NCBI RefSeq assembly: GCF_013240295.1
Contig: NZ_JABETK010000003.1
Coordinates: 372,001-436,000, forward strand
Length of the DNA: 64,000 nucleotides
Reading direction: 5' to 3'
From: Neoaquamicrobium sediminum
GTDB lineage: Bacteria > Pseudomonadota > Alphaproteobacteria > Rhizobiales > Rhizobiaceae
In this document: one piece after another, positions 36,461 through 45,466 of the stretch
Position numbering within the stretch: the stretch's first letter is position 1
Layout: every line of letters starts with the position of its first letter
Program-made: the position numbers and the translations under genes
The notes under the pieces: model-generated
Told to the model about the DNA's origin: nothing
The model's database searches: none
Seen by the model: only the letters and a program-made list of their open reading frames with translations

Positions 36461-37210
36461 TTGCCGGAAAACGAAATTCCTACAATCACGGTTGAAGGGC
36501 TGTCGAAATCGTTCGGCGGCTTTCAAGCTCTGGTCGACATAGAGTTGACGGTAGGACGTGGTCGATGCCTCGTGCTTTGCGGTCCGTCCGGTTCCGGCAA
36601 GTCCACGCTTCTGCGCTGTCTGAATGGCTTGGAAGATTGGGACACCGGAGAGGTTCGGTTCGGTGCCAACCCCGTCGGCCACAGGGCACGAGACCTCGTC
36701 GCGTTGCGCAGGAAGGTTGGCATGGTTTTTCAGAACTTCAATCTCTTTCCGCATCTTACGGTGCTCGACAATGTCGCTCTCCCGCCAAGAATCAATATGC
36801 GGCTCTCGCGCGACGAGTCGGAGACACGCGCGGCGTCGCTGCTTGCAACGGTCGGTCTTGCTGGGCACGCGCACAAAATGCCCGCATCGCTTTCTGGCGG
36901 TCAGCAGCAGAGAGTTGCCATTGCGCGTGCATTGGCCATGAAGCCGGAAGTACTCCTGTTCGACGAGCCGACGTCGGCACTTGACCCTGAAGCAATCGGC
37001 GGCGTGCTCGAACTGATGGTGGAGTTGGCCGAAGCAGGAAGCACGATGATCGTGGTCACGCACGAAATGGGCTTCGCTCGGCGCGTCTGTCATGATGTGG
37101 TGTTCATGGCCGAGGGCCGGATCGTGGAGAAGGCCCCGCCCAACGAATTCTTCGGCTCGCCCCAAACTTCGAGAGCGCGCGATTTTGTCGCCCAGATTTG
37201 CCAAAGTTGA
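36461..37210 (+). CDS. aapP: General amino-acid ABC transporter ATPase (AapP-like)
   Basis: 249 residues from TTG, 3 bases after the permease stop. Walker A GPSGSGKST, Q-loop FQNFNLFPHLT, signature LSGGQQQRVAIARA, Walker B LLFDEPTSALD and switch His in VTHEMGF are all intact. It energises the AapQM permease. The order J-Q-M-P matches the known aap operon, here preceded by the lyase gene. A hairpin follows immediately after the stop. Confidence 0.85.
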   Translation: MPENEIPTITVEGLSKSFGGFQALVDIELTVGRGRCLVLCGPSGSGKSTLLRCLNGLEDWDTGEVRFGANPVGHRARDLVALRRKVGMVFQNFNLFPHLTVLDNVALPPRINMRLSRDESETRAASLLATVGLAGHAHKMPASLSGGQQQRVAIARALAMKPEVLLFDEPTSALDPEAIGGVLELMVELAEAGSTMIVVTHEMGFARRVCHDVVFMAEGRIVEKAPPNEFFGSPQTSRARDFVAQICQS

Positions 37211-37243
37211 GATGCTTCCGCACCCGGCAGGTCCGGAAGCATC
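37211..37243 (+). terminator. Hairpin after aapP
   Basis: Perfect 10-bp stem GATGCTTCCG / CGGAAGCATC with a 13-base loop, starting one base after the aapP stop. No T-tract, so termination is likely but not certain. Confidence 0.5.
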
Positions 37244-37357
37244 GATCCCAGCGCCCGAGCAGGTTGCGTCCATTCCGGTTCACACATCGAAATGGGCGCA
37301 ATCACACCGGCGGACACATTGAACATCCACCGCGACGCCTGCGGCCGACTGGCGTCC

Positions 37358-37561
37358 TCAGCCTGCTACCTGTACCGCCGGATAGCCAGCTTCCTCCAGA
37401 ACCGCGAGGAAACGCTGCTCATCAGCGGCACTCTCTACCGTGACTTCGCGCGAGCCCGGATCGGCCGAAATCCTTGCCTGAGCATCGACGCTCTGCAGGG
37501 CCTTGGTAACCGAACCGGCGCAGCCGCCGCAGGTCATGTTGGGGATGTTGAAACGAAGCAT
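37358..37561 (-). CDS. copZ: CopZ-like copper chaperone (HMA domain)
   Basis: 67 residues, a single heavy-metal-associated domain: MLRFNIPNMTCGGCAGSVTK with the MTCGGC Cu(I) site and a C-terminal ALEEAGYPAVQ-like strand. It would shuttle Cu(I) to the P-type ATPase. AAGGAG is 9 bases before the ATG at 37561. It is transcribed divergently from copA with two CueR-type promoter motifs between them. Confidence 0.85.
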   Translation of the reverse strand: MLRFNIPNMTCGGCAGSVTKALQSVDAQARISADPGSREVTVESAADEQRFLAVLEEAGYPAVQVAG

Positions 37562-37592
37562 TTTGGTGGTCTCCTTATTGCTCACTCGTCAA

Positions 37593-37623
37593 AAGCTAGG
37601 GTTTGCCACCGTGGTAAGGTCAA
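37593..37623 (-). promoter_or_regulatory. Putative CueR promoter of copZ
   Basis: On the minus strand TTGACC, 19 bases with the imperfect dyad TTACCA-CGG-TGGCAA, then TAGCTT. The 19-base spacer is the MerR-family hallmark. The regulator cueR is 4 kb away. Confidence 0.7.
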
Positions 37624-37647
37624 GGTGAAAAAAGATCCGGCGCCCCA

Positions 37648-37678
37648 TTGACCTTCCAATCGTTGGAAGCCCCACCTT
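37648..37678 (+). promoter_or_regulatory. Putative CueR promoter of copA
   Basis: TTGACC, a 19-base spacer with the perfect dyad CTTCCAA-TCG-TTGGAAG, then CACCTT as a weak -10. Back to back with the copZ promoter. Confidence 0.75.
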
Positions 37679-37709
37679 CCGTCCATTCGATTCAACAGGA
37701 GTGGATGCA

Positions 37710-40262
37710 ATGGCTGCCACAAACGCGCTTCAGCGCAAAGAAACACGTTTCCCCGGGAGCGATGGAACAATCACGATTCCCATCGAAGGCATGACCTGCG
37801 CGTCGTGCGTCGGTCGCGTCGAGAGAGCATTGAAAGCAACGCCAGGCATTGCCGCTGCTTCAGTCAACCTTGCGACAAAACGTGCGGAAGTCACATTTTC
37901 AGGTGAGCCGGATGTCGCCGGTGTTGTGCGAGCGATTGAAAGCTCGGGGTATGCCGTTCGCGGGGAAACGACCGAACTGGCGATTGACGGCATGACCTGC
38001 GCGTCGTGTGTCGGTCGGGTTGAGAAAGCGCTTGCCCGCCTTTCCGGCGTAACGAGTGCTACCGTCAACCTGGCGACCGAGCGCGCCCATGTGGAATATG
38101 TCCCCGGCGCGCTGACCCTCGGCGATCTCGTGGCAGCCGTCGAGGCCACCGGTTACGAAGCGCGCCCGCTCACGGACAACGCCCCTGCCGACATCGAAGG
38201 AGAGCGGCGGGAAGCGGAAACGCAGGGGCTTCGCCGCGATCTTCTGGTTGCGGCTGTTCTGACCCTGCCGGTGTTCGTGCTCGAAATGGGCTCCCACGTT
38301 GTGCCGGGCATGCATCACTGGGTCATGACGACGATCGGCCATCCGCAAGCCTGGTATCTGCAGTTCGCTTTGACCAGCCTGGTGTTGTTCGGCCCTGGCC
38401 TGCGGTTCTTCAAGAAGGGCGTGCCCGCGCTCCTGCGCGGCGCACCCGACATGAACTCCCTGGTGGCGCTCGGGACAGCGGCCGCCTACGGCTATTCTCT
38501 TGTCGCAACATTTGTTCCCAGTGTCCTCCCGCAGGGCACCGCAAATGTCTATTACGAAGCGGCCGCCGTAATCGTGACCCTCATCCTGCTCGGCCGCTAC
38601 CTTGAGGCGCGTGCGAAAGGCAGAACCTCGGAAGCGATCAAGCGACTGATGGGGCTTCAGGCAAAGACAGCGCGTGTTCTGCGCGATGGCGAGGCAGTCG
38701 AAATCCCGCTTACGGAGGTTCAGCCGGGCGACGTCGTTCAGGTCCGTCCGGGCGAGCGAGTCCCGGTCGACGGCCTAATCGTCGAAGGCTCGAGCTATGT
38801 CGACGAAAGCATGATCACAGGCGAACCGATCCCGGTTGCGAAGAGTGTCGACGCCGAAGTCGTCGGCGGCACAATCAACAAGACAGGTTCATTCTCCTTT
38901 CGTGCGGAAAAGGTCGGCGCGGACACTGTCCTCGCGCAGATCATCCGCATGGTCGAGCAGGCGCAAGGTTCCAAGCTGCCGATCCAGGCAATCGTCGACA
39001 AGGTCACGATGTGGTTCGTGCCGGCGGTCATGGCAGCAGCTACACTCACATTCCTGGTCTGGCTCGTTTTCGGCCCTGACCCGGCACTGACTTTCGCGCT
39101 TGTGAATGCTGTCGCGGTGCTGATCATTGCCTGCCCCTGCGCCATGGGTCTGGCAACGCCGACATCGATCATGGTCGGAACGGGCCGCGCGGCGGAAATG
39201 GGCGTGCTGTTCCGCCGGGGCGAGGCACTGCAGGCGCTGCGCGACGTGAACGTCATAGCCCTCGACAAGACCGGCACGCTCACCAAGGGCCGGCCCGAGC
39301 TCACCGACTTCGTGACTGTGAATGGGTACACGGAAGATGAGGCCCTGGCGCTGATTGCGGCAGTGGAGGCGCGTTCCGAGCATCCGATTGCGGAAGCAAT
39401 TGTGGGCAGCGCAAGGAAGCGCGGACTGTCGCTTGCCGCGACTGAAACGTTCGACGCGCTTCCCGGCTTCGGCGTCTCGGCTATTGTAGAGGGTCACCGA
39501 GTAGAGGTCGGTGCCGACCGGTACATGACGAAGCTCGGCTACGATGTATCCGATCTGCTGCCGGCAGCCCGACGCATGGCTGGCGAGGGCAAGAGCCCGC
39601 TCTACGCGGCCATAGACGGCAAGCCGGCTGCGGTGATCGCAGTCGCCGATCCGATTAAGCCGACCACGCCAGATGCGATCAGGGCATTGCACGGGCTTGG
39701 TCTGAAGGTGGCGATGATCACGGGCGACAATGGAGGCACGGCAAACGCCATTGCACGTCAGCTCGGCATCGACGAAGTTGTTGCCGACGTACTGCCCGAC
39801 GGCAAGGTCAACGCGGTGAAGCGGCTGAGGCAGGGCGGGCGCGCGGTCGCTTTCGTGGGCGACGGCATCAACGACGCGCCGGCGCTTGCCGAGGCTGATG
39901 TCGGCCTCGCGATCGGCACCGGCACGGATGTGGCGATCGAATCGGCTGATGTGGTGCTGATGTCCGGCGACCTGCGTGGTGTCACCAACGCCATTGCGCT
40001 CAGCAAGGCGACCCTTCGCAACATCGGCCAGAACTTGTTCTGGGCCTTCGGTTACAACACGCTTCTGATCCCGGTCGCCGCGGGAGTTCTCTATCCGACG
40101 TACGGCATGCTTCTGTCGCCGGTCATCGCGGCAGGCGCGATGGCACTTTCCAGCGTCTTCGTGCTCGGCAATGCGCTGCGCCTGAAGTCCTTCCGGGCGC
40201 CGGTTCCGATCGGCGCCCAGGAAGGGCGGCTCGGCACGCCTCATCCAGTTCCGGCCGAATGA
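37710..40262 (+). CDS. copA: Copper-exporting P1B-type ATPase with two HMA domains
   Basis: 850 residues. Two N-terminal HMA domains each carry GMTCASCVGRVE (about residues 27 and 98). Then the eight-helix membrane region with the CPC transport site (IIACPCAMGLATP), the TGEPIPV actuator motif, the phosphorylation site DKTGTLTKG, the SEHPIAEAI nucleotide motif and GDGINDAPALAEADVG. It pumps Cu(I) (or Ag) out of the cytoplasm. AGGAG is 8 bases before ATG 37710; GTG 37701 in frame is less well placed. Heads copA-grx-reductase-cueR. Intact. Confidence 0.9.
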   Translation: MAATNALQRKETRFPGSDGTITIPIEGMTCASCVGRVERALKATPGIAAASVNLATKRAEVTFSGEPDVAGVVRAIESSGYAVRGETTELAIDGMTCASCVGRVEKALARLSGVTSATVNLATERAHVEYVPGALTLGDLVAAVEATGYEARPLTDNAPADIEGERREAETQGLRRDLLVAAVLTLPVFVLEMGSHVVPGMHHWVMTTIGHPQAWYLQFALTSLVLFGPGLRFFKKGVPALLRGAPDMNSLVALGTAAAYGYSLVATFVPSVLPQGTANVYYEAAAVIVTLILLGRYLEARAKGRTSEAIKRLMGLQAKTARVLRDGEAVEIPLTEVQPGDVVQVRPGERVPVDGLIVEGSSYVDESMITGEPIPVAKSVDAEVVGGTINKTGSFSFRAEKVGADTVLAQIIRMVEQAQGSKLPIQAIVDKVTMWFVPAVMAAATLTFLVWLVFGPDPALTFALVNAVAVLIIACPCAMGLATPTSIMVGTGRAAEMGVLFRRGEALQALRDVNVIALDKTGTLTKGRPELTDFVTVNGYTEDEALALIAAVEARSEHPIAEAIVGSARKRGLSLAATETFDALPGFGVSAIVEGHRVEVGADRYMTKLGYDVSDLLPAARRMAGEGKSPLYAAIDGKPAAVIAVADPIKPTTPDAIRALHGLGLKVAMITGDNGGTANAIARQLGIDEVVADVLPDGKVNAVKRLRQGGRAVAFVGDGINDAPALAEADVGLAIGTGTDVAIESADVVLMSGDLRGVTNAIALSKATLRNIGQNLFWAFGYNTLLIPVAAGVLYPTYGMLLSPVIAAGAMALSSVFVLGNALRLKSFRAPVPIGAQEGRLGTPHPVPAE

Positions 40263-40315
40263 CTGTCTGAAGCCGCCATCCGGCGGGCTGCCCCCAATCC
40301 CCGAGGAGTTTCGAT

Positions 40316-40582
40316 ATGAACAGCCAACAGCACGCATGGATCGTCGTTTACACAACACCGACCTGCCCCGACTGCCACGCACTGAAAGCCTGGCTCAATG
40401 CGCAAGGCATTCCTTTCGTCGAGAAGGATCTGACCGATCCCGCGATCGCCGAGGAGGCCAAGACAAGAACCGGTGTTCGCGTGGCGCCGATCACCATCAT
40501 CGGCGACCGGATTCTTTTCGGAACATTCGCCGCGCAGAAGCCGGGCATCCTAAGCGCTCTCGGCGCTTCGAAAGCTGCATGA
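40316..40582 (+). CDS. Glutaredoxin
   Basis: 88 residues. VVYTTPTCPDCHALKAWLN shows a CPDC active site; VRVAPITIIGDRILFG is the cis-Pro loop. Monothiol or dithiol behaviour cannot be read directly, but both cysteines are present. CGAGGAG precedes the ATG. It is 53 bases after copA and 15 bases before the ferredoxin reductase, so it is co-transcribed. A role in reducing protein or glutathione thiols during copper stress is inferred. Confidence 0.85.
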   Translation: MNSQQHAWIVVYTTPTCPDCHALKAWLNAQGIPFVEKDLTDPAIAEEAKTRTGVRVAPITIIGDRILFGTFAAQKPGILSALGASKAA

Positions 40583-40597
40583 AGCGGAGCCTTTGCC

Positions 40598-41617
40598 ATG
40601 ACCAGACGCGTCGACATTTTACCAGCCCGCCGCAAGATCGAGGTGCCTGAGGGCCGCACGATCCTGGAAGCGGCGTTAGCGGAAGGCATCCCCTACCCTC
40701 ACGGTTGCCGCTCCGGCAGATGCGGCTCTTGCAAATCTCGTCTCGTCTCCGGTCAGGTCGATTTGCTTGAACATACCCGGTTTGCACTCTCCGATGAGGA
40801 AAAGGCGGAGGGTTTCGTGCTTGCTTGCCGGGCATTGCCAAAGGTGGATTCGCGTATCGCATGGCTGGGCGGCAGCGCCGAGACAGCCGACCATCCGCGC
40901 CGCAAGCTGCACTGCCGCGTCGTAGCACTCGACGACGCCACGCATGACATCAAGCGCATCCGGCTGGCTATCGAGGATGGCGGGCCATTCGCGTTTACCG
41001 CAGGGCAATACGCCCGCCTGACCCTTCCCGGCGCCCCGTCGCGCGACTATTCAATGGCCAACAAACCTGGCGAACAGGAGCTTGAGTTTCATGTTCGCCG
41101 CGTTCCAGGCGGCGAAACGAGCACTCACATAGCCTTGAACCTCAAAGTCGGTGACACGCTCCAGGTCGACGGACCCTTCGGCTCATCCTATCTACGTGAG
41201 ATGCATACCGGACCGATCCTCTGCATCGCCGGCGGTTCCGGCCTAGCGCCGATCAAGTCAATCGTCGAAACCGCGCTCGAGCACGGCATGAAGCAGCCGA
41301 TCCATATCTACGTCGGAGCGCGATCAGAACGCGACCTCTATCTCGTAGACCATTTCGAAACATTGTCGAGGCGACACCACAATCTTAGTGTTAGTGCCGT
41401 TTTGTCGGATGCCTCGCCACAGAGCATATGGCGTACCGGTTTTGTGACCGATGCCGTCGCAGAAGATTTACGTGACCTTGATGGTTGGAAAGCCTACGTC
41501 GCGGGCCCGCCGGCCATGGTCGACGCAGCTTTCCAGATATTGAGCGACCGGGGACTGCGGACACAGGATCTTCATGCGGACGTATTCTTCACACCCGACG
41601 AGGCGAATGCGGCTTGA
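40598..41617 (+). CDS. 2Fe-2S ferredoxin-type NAD(P)H oxidoreductase
   Basis: 339 residues with three domains. The N-terminal ferredoxin has CRSGRCGSCKSRLVSG and a later CRALP cysteine. An FAD-binding domain follows (ARLTLPGAPSRDYSMANKP with the RxYS motif), then the NAD(P) domain (IAGGSGLAPIKSIVE, AYVAGPPAMVDAAF). The layout is that of phenol hydroxylase or CDP-6-deoxy-glucose reductase components. No oxygenase is nearby, and its position in the copper operon suggests it supplies electrons to a thiol or metal-reducing step; this is inference. A 60-residue relic of a second copy is at 9.8 kb. Confidence 0.85.
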   Translation: MTRRVDILPARRKIEVPEGRTILEAALAEGIPYPHGCRSGRCGSCKSRLVSGQVDLLEHTRFALSDEEKAEGFVLACRALPKVDSRIAWLGGSAETADHPRRKLHCRVVALDDATHDIKRIRLAIEDGGPFAFTAGQYARLTLPGAPSRDYSMANKPGEQELEFHVRRVPGGETSTHIALNLKVGDTLQVDGPFGSSYLREMHTGPILCIAGGSGLAPIKSIVETALEHGMKQPIHIYVGARSERDLYLVDHFETLSRRHHNLSVSAVLSDASPQSIWRTGFVTDAVAEDLRDLDGWKAYVAGPPAMVDAAFQILSDRGLRTQDLHADVFFTPDEANAA

Positions 41618-41644
41618 GCCGCGTAATGGAAGGACAGGACAGCG

Positions 41645-42118
41645 ATGAATATTGGGCAGGCAGCGAAGGCTTCCGGCGTCTCGGCGAAGATGATCCGCTA
41701 CTACGAGACCACCGGCCTGATCGCGAAAGCATATCGAACGGATGCCGGCTACCGGAACTACGAAGACCAGGACGTTCATACGCTCCGCTTCATCCGGCGG
41801 GCACGCGATCTGGGCTTTACGGTCGAGCAGATCGGTGGACTTCTCACTCTTTGGCAAGACCGCAGCAGAGCAAGTGCCGATGTCAAGGCGCTGGCCCTCT
41901 CGCACATTGCTGAACTGAAAGCAAAAATCATCGAACTGGAAGCCATGACCCGGACACTCGAACACCTCGCCGATCACTGTGTTGGCGATGACAGACCCGA
42001 ATGCCCGATCATCGAAGATCTGGCTCACAAGTCCGGTGCATTTGCGGGCGACGGCAAGCACAGACCAGCGCCACGCTTTGGTGAAGCTGGAGGACGCCCT
42101 GCGGCCCGACAGATTTGA
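41645..42118 (+). CDS. cueR: MerR-family copper-responsive activator CueR
   Basis: 157 residues. MerR DNA-binding domain MNIGQAAKASGVSAKMIRYYE, followed by the dimerisation helix and the metal loop HCVGDDRPECP, two cysteines eight apart as in CueR. It should activate promoters with 19-base spacers, such as those of copZ, copA and the DUF4396-oxidase. It is the last gene of the copA operon, 28 bases after the reductase, so the system amplifies its own regulator. The C-terminal 30 residues are longer than usual. Confidence 0.85.
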   Translation: MNIGQAAKASGVSAKMIRYYETTGLIAKAYRTDAGYRNYEDQDVHTLRFIRRARDLGFTVEQIGGLLTLWQDRSRASADVKALALSHIAELKAKIIELEAMTRTLEHLADHCVGDDRPECPIIEDLAHKSGAFAGDGKHRPAPRFGEAGGRPAARQI

Positions 42119-42298
42119 TCTACGCTCCGAAACGCCGAGGTCTTTACATCTCAATGCTGTCGAGACGTTTTTAGCGTCCCGCGGCAGATTTTCTTTGAAT
42201 TCACGTGCTTTGTCCATGCCGTCGAATATCAGGTCGGCGTACACTGAAAGTAACGGTCGAAGTCCCAGGCATTGGACGTGCACCTTGCAACTGTCGGA

Positions 42299-43423
42299 TC
42301 ATGGCATGCCTGGTCCGCCCCTCGACAAAGTCATAGGACCAGACATGGCGGGGACTGCTGCTGGCAGCTTGGCCAAGTACGCTTCGATCGTCTTCTTAGA
42401 GGCGAAGCTATGCAGTGCCTTGAGCGGATCGGCTCGGATCGCATCCTTCAATGCAGTAATGCCGGTGCGGGTGATATATCGCCGCTTCACTTTTGCATCG
42501 TATTCATGGTGCGGCAGCTCCATTAGCTCGAATGCCTTGAGCAGAGGAAGGACACCGCTCTGGTTTAGCGTGACCTCGTCGCCGCACACCTCATGCACGA
42601 CATCGGCAAGCGCCGCAGCGGCTTCGGAAGGAAGATTCTTATCAGCGTCTTCGAGAGGTGCCCGTATGACTTCACCTAACGAGACTTTGCCGACGACCAT
42701 GTACGCCGGCGAGCCCTCATCCTCCTTCTCAGTGAAGCGCCCCTCCTCGATGAAGTTCATCGACCGGGCGGTCTCCTGCGATACATAGAGATTGGTGGAT
42801 CTATTCGCGTCGCCGAACGTCGTGATGTCCACGACGCCGGCCCGCTCGACGCCTACGCGCTCGACTGCCTCGATCGTCTCCAACAGCATTGTCATACGGC
42901 GCTGCTCACGGTCGTCCAGCAGTGCCTTTAGTTCAGGATACCCGATTGCAGACGTGCGCGCTGTGTACCGATAGTATATCGCCGCCTCGGTGATTACTGG
43001 TTCGGTCACTTTCTTACCAGCCGCATCGGTGTAAGCGCGGTTCCGCGTCTTCGTACAGATTAGCGGTCGATCGAGAGCCGGCTCGACGGAGATGGCGAAC
43101 AACGTCTTGCCGTCGACCTCGTACGTCCTGCTCTCAAAAGCCAGCTCCGGTGCGAAATCCTGGCGTAGCAACGTCGTGATGTCAGCCTCATCAGCGATGT
43201 CCGCTGGCGGAGTTCCGACGATGACACGCGGGTTGTTGTCGACGCCGAAGACGATGACGCCGCCCTGAGCGTTGGCGAAAGCAGCCATCGTGCGCTCATA
43301 CGCCGGTAGGTTGTTCCGAACGAATGCCTGCTTAAATTCGAGGCGCTTGCTCTCGCGGCTGGTGACTCGCAGTGTGTCAGCGTCGTAAGCGATCAGATCT
43401 GACAGTACTGCCGGCAACGTCAT
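42299..43423 (-). CDS. AlbA_2 (Schlafen-type) domain protein
   Basis: 374 residues. The N-terminal 120 residues are an AlbA_2 domain: RESKRLEFKQAFVRNNLPAYERTMAAFANAQGGVIVFGVDN, the E-x-K and GG patterns being typical. The C-terminal half is rich in charged helices with no named domain. Such proteins include transcription regulators, nucleic-acid ATP-binding factors and suspected defence nucleases, so no precise role can be assigned. It stands alone, next to a broken DUF2235 gene, between the copper operon and two IS elements. Confidence 0.65.
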   Translation of the reverse strand: MTLPAVLSDLIAYDADTLRVTSRESKRLEFKQAFVRNNLPAYERTMAAFANAQGGVIVFGVDNNPRVIVGTPPADIADEADITTLLRQDFAPELAFESRTYEVDGKTLFAISVEPALDRPLICTKTRNRAYTDAAGKKVTEPVITEAAIYYRYTARTSAIGYPELKALLDDREQRRMTMLLETIEAVERVGVERAGVVDITTFGDANRSTNLYVSQETARSMNFIEEGRFTEKEDEGSPAYMVVGKVSLGEVIRAPLEDADKNLPSEAAAALADVVHEVCGDEVTLNQSGVLPLLKAFELMELPHHEYDAKVKRRYITRTGITALKDAIRADPLKALHSFASKKTIEAYLAKLPAAVPAMSGPMTLSRGGPGMP

Positions 43424-43859
43424 TGCGTCCCTCGAAGTGCAGCTAATTCACTTTAGCTTCTGTCGTCACACAAACTCATCGCGCGCTAAAGAGCAATGGC
43501 GGCTGGTCTGGTTTGCTCTGATTGCTGCCATTGAAGCGTCCAGTATCTCTCGATGCGGACTCGAGCGCTAAGAAACGGCTGCTCTTGGTTGGCGCGGCCT
43601 GACCGCGAATGGCGGAGGCAGAAACCGTCCCTGAAATCAGCTTGCATTCAATAGCAGCTATTGGGGCGTCGTCACCCAATACCAGACTGTCCGGTGTCGG
43701 CCCCGTGACTGCCGCGGACGATGCTGTATTCGATGAGCACGGTAGTTACGCCCGCGACGTATTGGCCGCAAGAACTTTTACAGAACATCCGGACAGTCCG
43801 AATCGCATGTCGTGATCGCATCGCTCGCTTCCGCGCGTGTAGCTCTGATAAGGTTAGAC
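43424..43859. other. Intergenic region without recognised content
   Basis: Between divergent genes. No convincing gene, promoter motif or repeat was recognised; short open frames here lack family resemblance and ribosome sites. Confidence 0.4.
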
Positions 43860-45319
43860 ATGCCGAAGACAATTCTGATCTTTTCTGACGGAACTGGGCA
43901 AATTGGCGGCATGAAGCCGGACGAGCGGCTAAGTAACGTCTACAAAATGTACAGGGCGATGCGACCCGGTCCCGATTCCCCAATCGATCCGAAGCGGCAA
44001 TTCGCTTTCTATGATGCCGGCTTGGGTGCTGGCGAGACCGGGGGCTTACCTTCAGGCGGCTTCGCAACACCCTCGCAGCCGCCGTCGGCACCGGGATTGA
44101 TGAGAACGTGATCGATTGCTACGCCGCGATCATCGCCCACTACGAACCCGGCGACAAAGTCTGCCTGTTCGGTTTCAGCCGTGGCGCGTACACCGTGCGA
44201 TCGCTGGCGAATGTGATGAACCTCTGCGGTGTGCCAACGCATGATAGTAGCGGGCACCCGGTCCCCCGCTATGGCCCGGAGCTACGGAAGATCGCTACCG
44301 ATGCGGTCAAGTTCGTCTACAATCATGGAGCTGGCCATCCGCGCGACAAGTTCGAAGATGAGCGCGAGGAGAAGGCCGCTCGTTTCCGCGCGAAATATGG
44401 TTGCGAGGGCATAGGCGTCGACGGGGAACCACAAGGCAACGTGCAGCCCGAATTCGTTGGGGTATTCGACACGGTAGCTGCGCTGGGCAGCCGAGTTGCG
44501 ACCGCGGCCGCAATTGCTGGAGTGGGCGCACTCACACTTCTCGCCGCGCTCGCATGGTGGCTTCTAGGTTGGTTCGCGGGCCTGCTGATATTCGCTCCAC
44601 TGATCGCTGCGCTCATTTGGGTGGTCCGGCTCCTGAGCGGTCAATGGAAGTACTTCTACCCCGACCCCTACCGCCACCCGGCGCTCTGGAATCCGCTGAA
44701 CTGGCCTTCGCTGTGGCAGCACGGTCATCTCGCTGCGTGGTCGAGCAAGAATTATGACCGGTATGTCGACAAGGAAATTCCGCATCTTCGGCATGCACTC
44801 GCGATTGATGAGGCTCGCGCCAAGTTTCCCCGCGTGCTTTGGGGACGCCCAGAGGACGTGGAGTGAAACAACGAGCGTGGGAACGTCGATTGGATGAGGC
44901 AAGTGTGGTTCGCTGGCGATCATTCTGACATCGGCGGCAGTTATGCCGAAGAAGAAGCGCGTCTATCCGACATTCCACTACGTTGGATGATGGAGGAACT
45001 ACGCGAGGCCGTGTCGGAGATAGCGATCCGAGAAGGGTTGCTGACTACCTGGCCTGATCCGCTCGGCCTGCAGCACGATCAGCGCCAAGAGGTCTTGAAC
45101 ATGCAGCCCGCGTGGCTTCGCCGGCTGACTTCCGACAAGCTTACTTGGCGGACTAAGGTCCGGTCGGTGAATGAGGCGGCGACGTTGCACCCATCGGTGC
45201 TAGATCGCTTCGCAGCTAGAGTCGTGCCTCAAATGGGCGATGTGAAGCCGTATCGACCGGAGAATTTGCGAGATCACGCAACGGTCAGACATTTCTTCGT
45301 TGATCCCAACAGCACGTGA
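43860..45319 (+). pseudogene. DUF2235 alpha/beta-hydrolase with frameshift and in-frame stop
   Basis: About 486 codons of a DUF2235 (PF09994) protein, a lipase-like family also used as type VI secretion effector domain. Motifs: MPKTILIFSDGTGQ, the nucleophile elbow GFSRGAYTVRSLA, VGVFDTVAALG, two membrane helices (about residues 210-260), and HSDIGGSY near the catalytic His. The first break is cured by a sixth G at 44040-44044. The second is a TGA at 44864 where the alignment wants Trp (PEDVE-W-NNERG), in the same frame on both sides, so it is a true nonsense change unless miscalled. Start and end are otherwise intact. Confidence 0.7.
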
Positions 45320-45466
45320 TCTCAGTTATCCGCCACTACCATTCAGTAAGTGATCTGGACGCAAGGACGCTCAGTCTGTCTGAGGTAGGATCAGGGTCGT
45401 TGGTCTGCCCCCTGAAAAGTGGTCCTCCCTGAAGTAGGCTATTGAGCCTTTAGAGAGGACGTTGGA

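Noticed and set aside
38889..40382. A 497-codon open frame on the minus strand opposite copA
   Set aside because: It is the antisense of a clear P-type ATPase gene, has no recognisable domain and arises from GC-rich codon bias.
42120..42298. Possible minus-strand protein fragment beginning SVYADLIFDGMDK
   Set aside because: Reasonable composition over 45 codons, but no start, no family and partly overlaps the cueR end, so not supportable.
44864..44866. TGA as a selenocysteine codon or programmed readthrough in the DUF2235 gene
   Set aside because: The aligned residue is Trp, no SECIS-like hairpin was seen directly after it, and the family has no selenoproteins that I know of.
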